A DNA stretch of 5,724 nt from Hyphomicrobiales bacterium (GTDB lineage Bacteria; Pseudomonadota; Alphaproteobacteria; Rhizobiales; Xanthobacteraceae): contig PLTE01000087.1 of assembly GCA_003164375.1 (NCBI GenBank), positions 4,280 through 10,003 on the forward strand, written 5' to 3'. The notes beneath the pieces were generated by a model. It was not told the origin of the DNA. It saw nothing but the letters and a program-made list of their open reading frames with translations, and made no database searches. Made by a program: the position numbers and the translations under genes. Positions 1 to 5,473 of the stretch are shown in pieces (the first letter of the stretch is position 1; every line of letters starts with the position of its first letter).

Positions 1-488
1 GCCAGCGCGACGCGCTGCTGCTCGCCGCCGGAAAGCTGGGCCGGATAATGGTGCAGCCGTTCGCCCAAGCCCACGGCGGCAAGTTCGCGCGCGGCGCGTG
101 AGCCGGCGTCGGCCGCGCCGGCGAGTTCCAGCGGCACCGCGACGTTTTCCAAAGCCGTCATGGTCGGGATCAGATGAAAGGCCTGGAACACGATGCCGAT
201 GGTTCTGCCGCGGAAACGGGCGAGCCGGTCCTCGTCGAGCTCTCGCAGCTCTTCGCCGGCGACGACAACCGAGCCCGCATCCGGCCGCTCCAGCCCGGTC
301 ATCACCATCAGCAATGTCGACTTGCCGGAGCCCGACGGCCCGAGCATGCCGACGGCCTCGCCGCGACCTATATTCAGGTTGATGTCGCGCAGGATATGAA
401 CGCGGGCGGCGCCGCGGCCGAGCGACAGATTGACGCTGCGGAGTACGACAGCGTCGCCGGCGAAAGGGTGTCCCGCAGTGTCGTTCAT
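1..488 (-). CDS. ybbA: ABC transporter ATP-binding protein, LolD/YbbA type (3'-truncated by window edge)
   Basis: This is the nucleotide-binding subunit of an ABC transporter, expected to power a FtsX/MacB-like permease at the inner membrane. Only the first 162 residues lie in the window. Seen in the translation: Walker A GPSGSGKST at residues 50-58, the Q-loop Q102 in IVFQAFHLIPT, and the signature LSGGEQQRVAL from residue 152. Walker B and the H-loop fall outside. The pattern (MTGLERPDAGSV, then TALENVAVPLEL) is typical of the LolD/MacB/YbbA subgroup. A divergent tesA-like gene next door matches the ybbA-tesA arrangement known in E. coli, which favours YbbA over LolD; a permease gene would be expected just beyond position 1. 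The start is the ATG at 488-486; an in-frame GTG at 497-495 is an alternative. A GGTGGA-like stretch lies just upstream, a weak ribosome site. Family is very likely; the exact subgroup is inferred. Confidence 0.9.
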   Translation of the reverse strand, partial: MNDTAGHPFAGDAVVLRSVNLSLGRGAARVHILRDINLNIGRGEAVGMLGPSGSGKSTLLMVMTGLERPDAGSVVVAGEELRELDEDRLARFRGRTIGIVFQAFHLIPTMTALENVAVPLELAGAADAGSRAARELAAVGLGERLHHYPAQLSGGEQQRVAL

Positions 489-1209
489 GGTTTCCACCAG
501 CCCTCGGCAGATACTGTCGGCGCGTGCCCGCTCATATGGGTGGCGGCGCGGGTTCCACCATATCGCCGCGCTTTGTAGCGTGGCGCTGATCGTCGGAACA
601 ATGGCCGGTCCGCTGCTGCCGCGCGCTCACGCCGAGACGCCGATCCATATCGTCGCGCTCGGCGATTCGCTGACCGCCGGACTTGGCCTTCCCGAAAAGG
701 ACGGCTTCGTGCCGCGCCTGCAAGCCGCGCTCGCGGCGAAGGGCATCGCCACAGCGATCACCAATGCCGGCGTCTCCGGCGATACCGCCGCGGCCGGGCT
801 TGCCCGGCTTGATTGGTCGGTGCCGGAAGGCACCGACGCGGTCATTGTCGAACTCGGCGCCAACGACATGCTGCGCGGGATCAAGCCGGAGGTGACGCGG
901 CAAGCGCTCGATGCAATTTTGCAGCGGCTGGCCGCGCGTCACATTGCCGTCCTGCTCTGCGGCATGCGCGCGGCGCCGAATCTCGGCGCCGAATACGGCC
1001 AGGCCTTCGAGCGCATCTATCCGGAGCTTGCGGCCAAATATGGCGTCATGCTTTATCCGTTCTTTCTCGACGGCGTTGCCGCCGATCTCAGCCTGATACA
1101 GCCGGACGGATTGCACCCCAGCGCCGCCGGCGTCGAGGTCATCGTCGCCCGAATTGTGCCGAAGCTGCAGCAGCTGATCGCACAGCTTCGCACGCAAAAA
1201 CCGTCCTGA
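487..1209 (+). CDS. tesA: secreted GDSL-type esterase / arylesterase, TesA-like
   Basis: This SGNH/GDSL hydrolase should cleave ester or thioester bonds of acyl or aryl substrates in the periplasm. From the ATG at 487 it has 240 residues. An N-terminal export signal is visible: arginine-rich segment GWRR, hydrophobic core HIAALCSVALIVG, then AHA ending at residue 49 as likely signal peptidase I site. Conserved blocks follow: GDSL (59-62, nucleophile Ser61), GVSGDT (95-100, oxyanion Gly98), GAND (124-127, oxyanion Asn126) and DGLHP (Asp207, His210), completing the catalytic triad. The open frame extends to an ATG at 430, but that would overlap the divergent ABC gene by 59 bases, and the extra residues precede the signal peptide. 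No good Shine-Dalgarno precedes 487; a CTG at 514 is also possible, so the start is uncertain. thpR follows 84 bases downstream in the same direction with no clear terminator between, so co-transcription is plausible. Real substrate preference cannot be read from sequence. Confidence 0.9.
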   Translation: MVSTSPRQILSARARSYGWRRGFHHIAALCSVALIVGTMAGPLLPRAHAETPIHIVALGDSLTAGLGLPEKDGFVPRLQAALAAKGIATAITNAGVSGDTAAAGLARLDWSVPEGTDAVIVELGANDMLRGIKPEVTRQALDAILQRLAARHIAVLLCGMRAAPNLGAEYGQAFERIYPELAAKYGVMLYPFFLDGVAADLSLIQPDGLHPSAAGVEVIVARIVPKLQQLIAQLRTQKPS

Positions 1210-1284
1210 GGGTTGCGCGTCCGCGGCGATCACCGCATTCTCCGTAAGCTTGCGAATCGCCGGTCAAGAACCGAACCAATAACC

Positions 1285-1288
1285 GAGG
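1285..1288 (+). promoter_or_regulatory. thpR ribosome binding site (decides GTG start)
   Basis: GAGG five bases upstream of GTG 1294. It supports the GTG over the upstream TTG at 1213, which has no better signal. Confidence 0.6.
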
Positions 1289-1293
1289 TTGTC

Positions 1294-1863
1294 GTGCCCC
1301 GTTTGTTCACCGGTCTTGAAGTTCCGCCGGCGGTTGCCCAGACGCTCGCCATCATGCGCGGCGGGCTGCCCGGTGCCCGCTGGATCGATCCCGAGAATTA
1401 TCATCTCACGCTGCGCTTCATCGGCGACGTCGACGACGCGCTGGCGCACGAGATCGCCGGCATGCTGGGGCGCGTGCATCGCGGTCCGTTCGAGCTGCGG
1501 CTGGACGGTCTCACGTCGTTCGGCGGCCGCAAGCCGCGCGCGGTGGTTGCCGCCGCCGCGCAGGTCGCGCCGCTGATGGAGCTGCAAGCCGAGCATGACC
1601 GTTTGCTGCAACGGCTCGGACTCGATCCGGAAGGCCGCAAATACACTCCGCATGTCACGCTCGCGCGTTTGCGGGACGCTTCAAGCCACGACGTCGCCGA
1701 CTATCTCGCCGCGCGCGGCCATTATCGCTCGGCGTCATTCGAAGTGTCGCGCTTCGTGCTGTTCTCGTCGCGCGCTTCGGTCGGCGGCGGTCCCTATGTC
1801 GTCGAGGAAGCCTACCCGCTCGCCGCGACCAAACTCAGATGGGCGCAGCAAGCGGGTGGATGA
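1294..1863 (+). CDS. thpR: RNA 2',3'-cyclic phosphodiesterase (2H phosphoesterase; formerly 2'-5' RNA ligase)
   Basis: A cytoplasmic 2H-family phosphoesterase of 189 residues, expected to open 2',3'-cyclic phosphate ends of RNA to 2'-phosphates; family members also show 2'-5' ligase activity in vitro. Both catalytic HxTx motifs are present: HLTL at 37-40 (within ENYHLTLRFIG) and HVTL at 120-123 (within YTPHVTLARL). Spacing and overall length fit the ThpR/LigT family. I chose the GTG at 1294 because translation from it gives the family-typical beginning MPRLFTGLEVPP, and GAGG at 1285-1288 lies five bases before it. The frame stays open upstream to a TTG at 1213, but those 27 codons resemble nothing in the family. 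The gene lies downstream of the tesA-like gene in the same direction, and a palindromic repeat begins 15 bases after its stop. Its physiological RNA target is unknown. Confidence 0.93.
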   Translation: MPRLFTGLEVPPAVAQTLAIMRGGLPGARWIDPENYHLTLRFIGDVDDALAHEIAGMLGRVHRGPFELRLDGLTSFGGRKPRAVVAAAAQVAPLMELQAEHDRLLQRLGLDPEGRKYTPHVTLARLRDASSHDVADYLAARGHYRSASFEVSRFVLFSSRASVGGGPYVVEEAYPLAATKLRWAQQAGG

Positions 1864-1877
1864 GCGGGATTTTGCTT

Positions 1878-1925
1878 GAGCATGATCTTTCCGAAAACCG
1901 GGGGCCACTTTTCGGCATCATGCTC
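1878..1925. repeat. 48-bp intergenic palindromic repeat (Bradyrhizobium-type), possible bidirectional terminator
   Basis: Perfect 9-bp outer arms, GAGCATGAT (1878-1886) and ATCATGCTC (1917-1925), enclose perfect 7-bp inner arms CCGAAAA (1891-1897) and TTTTCGG (1909-1915), with bulges CTTT and C and an 11-base GC-rich loop. From memory, very similar elements (GAGCATGATC...CCGAAAA...CCACTTTTC...GATCATGCTC) are scattered in many copies between genes of Bradyrhizobium and relatives. It occupies nearly all of the space between the convergent thpR and GNAT genes, and its last base is also the last base of the GNAT stop codon. Either strand could fold into a hairpin that ends or protects both transcripts; that role is inferred, and there is no long T-run. 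Confidence 0.85.
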
Positions 1926-2497
1926 TAAGCTCTGAGCATCCGCGTTTGCAGATCGAGCATCGCCGTGGCGAAGCCGTGGTGGTCGGACATCAGTTCGCGC
2001 ATCAGCGACATCGGCGTCGGGCGCGAAGCCGCGACCTCGCCGACCACGCTTTCGAAATCGAATGACAATTCAGCGTCGAATTTGCGCGCCAGCTGCTGCA
2101 TGCGGCGGTTTTCCGCGAGACAGGCCATATGCAGATGTTGGAAGCCGCGATTGCGCGCGGCAAGCAGCGTCCGGCGTAACAGCGCCGAGCCGACGCCGTG
2201 GCTTTGCCACGGCTTCTCCACGCTGATGGCGGCCTCGGCCTGGTCCGGCAGATGCGGACCCAGCGGCCGTAGCTCGGCGCCGCCGCGAATCATGCCGCCG
2301 ACGAAAAAGCCGTGCACGACGGTCTCGAGGCCGGCGGTCAGATCGACATAGTGGCGAACGAAATCGTCGGACACGCCGCCGGCGAACCGGCTGCGCCGGC
2401 TCTCGGGATCGAGCCGCAATATATGTTCGCGGTATTTGGCGGTCTCGCCGATCCACAATTTGCGGATCACGCCGTCTTCGGGAAGAACTTCTTTCAT
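1925..2497 (-). CDS. GNAT-family N-acetyltransferase
   Basis: A 190-residue protein predicted to transfer an acetyl group from acetyl-CoA to an unidentified amine. The acetyl-CoA motif A is visible: EAAISVEKPWQSHGVGSALL, with the pyrophosphate loop QSHGVG at 98-103 followed by a helix. Motif B-like LAENRRMQQLARKF spans 127-140. The N-terminal part (LDPESRRSRFAGGVSDDFVRHYV, residues 29-51) resembles the start of GNAT domains in the Pat-like group, but no regulatory or CoA-ligase-like domain is present, so protein lysine acetylation cannot be claimed. The ATG at 2497-2495 is preceded by an excellent AGGAG five bases upstream. The gene is convergent with thpR and divergent from zapE, so it is probably a single-gene transcript. 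Its leader is rich in hairpins, one of which covers the ribosome site. Family certain; substrate unknown. Confidence 0.87.
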   Translation of the reverse strand: MKEVLPEDGVIRKLWIGETAKYREHILRLDPESRRSRFAGGVSDDFVRHYVDLTAGLETVVHGFFVGGMIRGGAELRPLGPHLPDQAEAAISVEKPWQSHGVGSALLRRTLLAARNRGFQHLHMACLAENRRMQQLARKFDAELSFDFESVVGEVAASRPTPMSLMRELMSDHHGFATAMLDLQTRMLRA

Positions 2498-2517
2498 TGG
2501 GTCTCCTGACCTTGCAT
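2494..2517 (-). CDS. possible 7-residue leader micro-ORF ending in the GNAT start codon
   Basis: On the minus strand an ATG at 2517-2515 opens a frame encoding MQGQETQ, and its TGA (2496-2494) overlaps the GNAT ATG as ATGA, the classic arrangement for translational coupling. A strong purine tract GAGGAGGG (2538-2531 on the minus strand) lies 13 bases before the ATG, a longer spacing than ideal. The frame runs across the 3' arm of the predicted RBS-masking hairpin, so a translating ribosome would open it. No homology is possible to judge at this length; it could be chance. Confidence 0.2.
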   Translation of the reverse strand: MQGQETQ

Positions 2518-2533
2518 CTGCTGACGGAGACCC
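2499..2533 (-). promoter_or_regulatory. predicted hairpin masking the GNAT Shine-Dalgarno
   Basis: A perfect 8-bp inverted repeat: GGGTCTCC (2533-2526 read on the minus strand) and GGAGACCC (2506-2499), six of eight pairs G-C, with a 19-base loop. In the GNAT transcript the 3' arm contains most of the AGGAG ribosome site and ends one base before the ATG. The 5' arm overlaps the end of another purine-rich tract. This is the layout of a translational on/off hairpin; whether it acts as one is inference. It matches no riboswitch class that I recognise. Confidence 0.45.
2503..2507 (-). promoter_or_regulatory. GNAT ribosome binding site
   Basis: AGGAG on the minus strand, five bases before the ATG at 2497-2495. 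It is embedded in the 3' arm of the inverted repeat 2499-2533, so it may be accessible only when that hairpin is open. Confidence 0.8.
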
Positions 2534-2541
2534 TCCTCTAC

Positions 2542-2559
2542 GCTTCCTCCCCAGAAAGC
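2542..2559 (-). other. leader hairpin 2 upstream of GNAT gene
   Basis: Read on the minus strand, GCTTTC and GGAAGC can pair over six positions (one G-U) around the loop TGGGGA. It lies eight bases upstream of the RBS-masking hairpin in the presumed transcript. A short stem like this can arise by chance in GC-rich DNA. Confidence 0.3.
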
Positions 2560-2565
2560 TGCAGA

Positions 2566-2583
2566 CGCGCGGATAATCGCGCG
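2566..2583 (-). other. leader hairpin 3 (all-GC stem) upstream of GNAT gene
   Basis: CGCGCG, six-base loop, CGCGCG: a perfect six-pair all-GC stem with loop ATTATC on the minus strand (GATAAT on the plus strand). No T-run follows on either strand, so it does not look like an intrinsic terminator. It is six bases from leader hairpin 2, giving three stems in a row within 85 bases. Confidence 0.35.
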
Positions 2584-2801
2584 CGCCGAATCAATCCATC
2601 ATGTCGGGTGGCGCGAAGGTTTCGCAAGGCGAAGGATTGAGCAACATGCCTACATTCCGTATACGCATGGCTTGACGCCGGTGCGCAACGCACTTGCGAC
2701 GATTTGACGACATAAAGCGAACACGGCGCAGCAGTGAGCACAAAATCTGGCATGGAGCCTGCAAGGCCGTTTGGTGTTGTCTGCCACCTTTCACCCACAA
2801 C

Positions 2802-2819
2802 AGTTAATCGACGTTAACT
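2802..2819. promoter_or_regulatory. operator-like dyad upstream of zapE (TTAA-N6-TTAA)
   Basis: A perfect inverted repeat AGTTAA-TCGACG-TTAACT whose end lies 19 bases before the zapE ATG. In AT-poor surroundings this AT-rich dyad stands out. It resembles the CtrA site TTAA-N7-TTAAC of alphaproteobacteria but has a six-base spacer, so CtrA binding is only a guess. Its position suits a repressor or a site close to the transcription start. Confidence 0.35.
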
Positions 2820-2838
2820 TTCCAAGGCTCTCTCGATT

Positions 2839-4017
2839 ATGGCGAGCTCGGTCACAGCGCAATACGCCGCCAGCGTCGCCGCGGGCAGAGTCGAGCGTGA
2901 CGACGCCCAGCTCGCCGTCATTGCCATGATGACGCGGCTCGAGCAGCGCATCGTGGAATTCCGCCTGACGCGAAAATCGTCGGCGCTCGGCTGGCTGTTT
3001 GCCGGCCGTGAGCGCGACCTGCCGCCGATCAAGGGCCTCTACATTCACGGCCATGTCGGTCGCGGCAAAACCATGCTGATGGATTTTTTCTTCGAGACGA
3101 GCCCGGTTGCACGTAAGCGCCGCGCCCATTTTCACGAATTCATGCTCGACGTGCACCAACGCATTCACGCGGTTCGCCAAGAGATGAAACGCGGCGAGCA
3201 CGCGGGCGAGGATCCGATCCGGCTGGTCGCCGAAGATCTCGCGCAACAGGCCTGGCTGTTATGCTTCGACGAGTTTCATGTCACCGACATCGCCGACGCC
3301 ATGATCCTGGGGCGGCTGTTCACCCAATTGTTCGAGCGCGGCATCGTCATGGTGGCGACCTCGAACGTGCCACCGGAGGAGCTCTACAAAGATGGCTTGA
3401 ACCGCGCGCTGTTCGTGCCGTTCATCGAAATTCTGAAAAAGCGTATGGACATCGTGCGGCTCGATGCCCGCGCCGACTTCCGGCTGGAGAAGCTTACCGG
3501 AATGCCGACCTGGTACGTGCCGGCGGACGCCAAGGCGGACGCCGCGCTCGATGAAGCCTGGCGGCGGCTCGCCGGCGGCCATGACGGGGTCGCGCAGGAT
3601 CTCGGGCTGCTCGGCCGCAGCGTGCATGTTCCGCGCGCCTTCATGGGCGTGGCCCGCTTTAGCTTCAACGATCTCTGCGAACAGCCGCTTGCGGCTGCCG
3701 ACTATCTGCGTATCGCCCGCGAATATCACACCATCATCCTCGATCACGTTCCGGCGATGACCTATGATAACCGCAACGCCGCGAAGCGTTTCATCATCCT
3801 GATCGATACGCTCTACGACACGAACGTGAAGCTGATCGCGTCGGCCGCGGCCGAGCCCGATGCGTTGTACCGGGCGGACGAAGGTTTCGAGGCGCATGAA
3901 TTCAAACGCACCGCCTCGCGGCTGATCGAGATGCGCTCGCAAACCTATCTGGCGCAGCCGCATGGCTCAGCGCATGCGCGGACGACCGGCTCGTCGGTCG
4001 GCATCGTCGAGACCTAA
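2839..4017 (+). CDS. zapE: cell division protein ZapE (AFG1/LACE1-family ATPase)
   Basis: A 392-residue P-loop ATPase of the AFG1 family; the E. coli relative ZapE joins the Z-ring late in constriction, and the mitochondrial relatives act in protein quality control. Seen: Walker A GHVGRGKT at 71-78, Walker B LLCFDEF at 140-146 (Asp144, Glu145), sensor-like TSN at 174-176, and GLNR with a candidate arginine finger Arg189. The family C-terminal signature FKRTASRLIEM (355-365) is present, so the protein is complete, with a short variable tail. Length is close to the E. coli protein. The start ATG at 2839 is preceded by a weak AAGG (2824-2827) eleven bases away and by a TTAA dyad. Its stop overlaps the stop of the convergent metal transporter. 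In many Rhizobiales, as I recall, zapE lies directly before mdh; here one gene separates them. Confidence 0.95.
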   Translation: MASSVTAQYAASVAAGRVERDDAQLAVIAMMTRLEQRIVEFRLTRKSSALGWLFAGRERDLPPIKGLYIHGHVGRGKTMLMDFFFETSPVARKRRAHFHEFMLDVHQRIHAVRQEMKRGEHAGEDPIRLVAEDLAQQAWLLCFDEFHVTDIADAMILGRLFTQLFERGIVMVATSNVPPEELYKDGLNRALFVPFIEILKKRMDIVRLDARADFRLEKLTGMPTWYVPADAKADAALDEAWRRLAGGHDGVAQDLGLLGRSVHVPRAFMGVARFSFNDLCEQPLAAADYLRIAREYHTIILDHVPAMTYDNRNAAKRFIILIDTLYDTNVKLIASAAAEPDALYRADEGFEAHEFKRTASRLIEMRSQTYLAQPHGSAHARTTGSSVGIVET

Positions 4018-5300
4018 CCTCCGACGGTCGTCGTCAGCATCGCGGCGACCACGACGGCCATCAACGCCGTCGCGGCCCAGCCGAAGATCATCAGGCTGCG
4101 CGACGCCGCGAACCTGCCCATGATGCCGCGGCTGGCGACGACCACCATCATGCCGACCATCAGCGGCACGGCGACCACGCCATTGACCACGGCACTCCAG
4201 AACAACATCCGGATCGGATTGAGCGGGGTGAGCGCCGCACCCAAGCCGGCGAGCGTTGCCGCGGCGACGACGAGATAAAAGCCCGGTGCGCCCCGCGCCG
4301 GCAGTTCGAGGCTGCTTTCCCAGCCGCGGGTCTCGGCGACTGCATAGCCGGCAGAACCCGCAAGCACCGGCACGGCAAGAAGTCCGGTGCCGATGATCCC
4401 TGCCGAGAACAGAAAAAATGTGAGCGGGCCGGCCAGCGGCCGCAACGCTTCGGCGGCCTGCTCGGCCGTGGCGATATTGGTGATGCCATGGGCATGCAAC
4501 GTTGCGGCCGTGGTGACGATGATGAAGAAGCCGATGACGTTCGACAGCACCATCCCCGCGGTGGTGTCGATCCCGATGCGAAACGACTCTCTTTGCGCCA
4601 GGCGATTGGGCAGTGCGGCCGCCGCCGCGGCGTCTTGCGCCCTGCTGCGCAGCTTGCGTCCTTCGGCTTCAAGCGAAGCCTGCCAGAAGAACATATACGG
4701 ACTGATGGTGGTTCCGAATATCGCCACCAGCATCAGCGTATAATCGCGGTCCAACGACAAGTGCGGCAGGACGGTTGCTTCCAGCACTTGGCCCCAGGGA
4801 ATTCGGACGCTGAATGCGGCGGCGACATAGGCAAACAGCACCAGCGTGAGCGTCTTCAGGTAGCCGGAATAAGTGCGATACGGAACGAGGATCTCGGCGG
4901 CGAGGCAGCCGGTCCCGAACAAGGCGATGTAAATCAGAATCGGTCCGCCGATAACGAGCCGCAACGCATCGCCCATCGCCGCGATATCGGCAGCGATATT
5001 GAGGGTGTTGGCGATGAGCAAAAGACCGACCAGGCCGTGAAGTAAGACAGGCGGCATCGCTTTGCCCAAATTCGCCGCAAGTCCTTGGCCGGTCACGGCG
5101 CCGATCCGGGCGCTGACCAGTTGGATCGCGATCATGAACGGCGTGGTGAGAAACATGGTCCAGCCAAGCGCGTAACCGAACTGGGCGCCGCCTTGGGAAT
5201 AGGTCGCGATGCCGCTCGGATCGTCATCGGCGGCGCCGGTGATCAGTCCGGGTCCGAGTATCCGAAACGGCGCAGCTATCGGTGTCTTCTTACCTATCAT
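4014..5300 (-). CDS. NRAMP-family divalent metal transporter, variant metal-site subgroup
   Basis: A polytopic inner-membrane protein of 428 residues with about eleven hydrophobic segments, belonging to the NRAMP (SLC11/MntH) fold and expected to import divalent metal with protons. The TM1 region reads GLITGAADDDPSGIATYS, placing DPSG (27-30) where MntH has DPGN. The TM6 region reads FGTTISPYMFFWQ, placing SPYM (200-203) where MntH has MPHN. The Asn of TM1 and the Met and His of TM6 are therefore absent, so assignment as manganese transporter MntH would be unsafe. I chose the ATG at 5300-5298 because GAGGG lies six bases upstream and translation begins just before the conserved core. An ATG at 5345 would add 15 polar residues and has no ribosome site. 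It converges on zapE with a 4-bp stop overlap and is divergent from mdh. Substrate unknown (Mn, Fe, Mg or other). Confidence 0.88.
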   Translation of the reverse strand: MIGKKTPIAAPFRILGPGLITGAADDDPSGIATYSQGGAQFGYALGWTMFLTTPFMIAIQLVSARIGAVTGQGLAANLGKAMPPVLLHGLVGLLLIANTLNIAADIAAMGDALRLVIGGPILIYIALFGTGCLAAEILVPYRTYSGYLKTLTLVLFAYVAAAFSVRIPWGQVLEATVLPHLSLDRDYTLMLVAIFGTTISPYMFFWQASLEAEGRKLRSRAQDAAAAAALPNRLAQRESFRIGIDTTAGMVLSNVIGFFIIVTTAATLHAHGITNIATAEQAAEALRPLAGPLTFFLFSAGIIGTGLLAVPVLAGSAGYAVAETRGWESSLELPARGAPGFYLVVAAATLAGLGAALTPLNPIRMLFWSAVVNGVVAVPLMVGMMVVVASRGIMGRFAASRSLMIFGWAATALMAVVVAAMLTTTVGG

Positions 5301-5473
5301 CCATCGCCCTCGTGTTTCCGCGCCGACGCGGCAATAATCTCCCATCGACAGCGATAGAACAATTTTCGTTCCGGTTCGGTGACCAAGGCGTGAGCGGCCG
5401 ACTTGAACGCGTCATCCGAAAGGGCTAATGACCCGACAGCCGGGCCTTCTTACCAATCAAGGACATTTTTCTG
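5301..5473. other. divergent intergenic region, metal transporter / mdh
   Basis: A 173-bp gap that should carry promoters for both genes. An imperfect dyad GAAC-N7-GTTC sits at 5357-5371, on the transporter side. On the mdh side TTGAAC (5403-5408) could be a -35 box, with TAAT-containing sequence near 5424-5431 as a poor -10 box. The mdh ribosome site AAGGA is at 5459-5463. I recognise no Fur, Mur, MntR or Irr box with confidence. Confidence 0.35.

Larger units (their letters stand above)
2498..2838. other. 341-bp divergent intergenic region, GNAT / zapE
   Basis: No convincing protein gene lies here. Open frames of 69-86 codons on the minus strand lack family features or a good ribosome site. 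The GNAT-proximal third holds three successive hairpins and a micro-ORF. The middle holds an inverted pair TCAATCC (2591-2597) / GGATTGA (2634-2640) around a small hairpin GCGAA-GGT-TTCGC (2613-2625), a CGTATACG palindrome (2658-2665) and GTGCG-CAA-CGCAC (2681-2693). The zapE-proximal end holds a TTAA dyad (2802-2819). TTGACG hexamers at 2672 and 2704 resemble -35 boxes, but neither has a good -10 box at 17 bp. Promoters for both flanking genes are expected here. Confidence 0.6.

Noticed and set aside
174..578. 134-codon plus-strand frame at the left edge
   Set aside because: It is antisense to the ABC ATPase, whose Walker A, Q-loop and signature motifs are clear.
532..1233. 233-codon open frame on the minus strand across the esterase gene
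   Set aside because: It is antisense to a gene with a complete SGNH motif set; its translation is rich in Arg, Asp and Gly with no domain pattern, as expected for a shadow in GC-rich DNA.
2658..2665. CGTATACG palindrome
   Set aside because: Only 8 bp, with no flanking symmetry; too short to call an operator.
2672..2732. Two TTGACG hexamers as sigma-70 promoters for zapE
   Set aside because: At 17-bp spacing the -10 positions read TGCGAC and CGCAGC, which are not promoter-like.
2538..2798. 86-codon minus-strand frame in the GNAT/zapE gap (and an overlapping 69-codon frame)
   Set aside because: No clear Shine-Dalgarno, no domain, and composition unlike the coding neighbours; its 3' end also overlaps the hairpin-rich leader. 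A small gene cannot be fully excluded.
3259..3963. 234-codon open frame on the minus strand inside zapE
   Set aside because: The zapE frame carries all ATPase motifs; the antisense frame has no recognisable motif or ribosome site.
4488..5045. 185-codon plus-strand frame inside the transporter
   Set aside because: Polar low-complexity translation opposite a clear membrane protein; no start signal.
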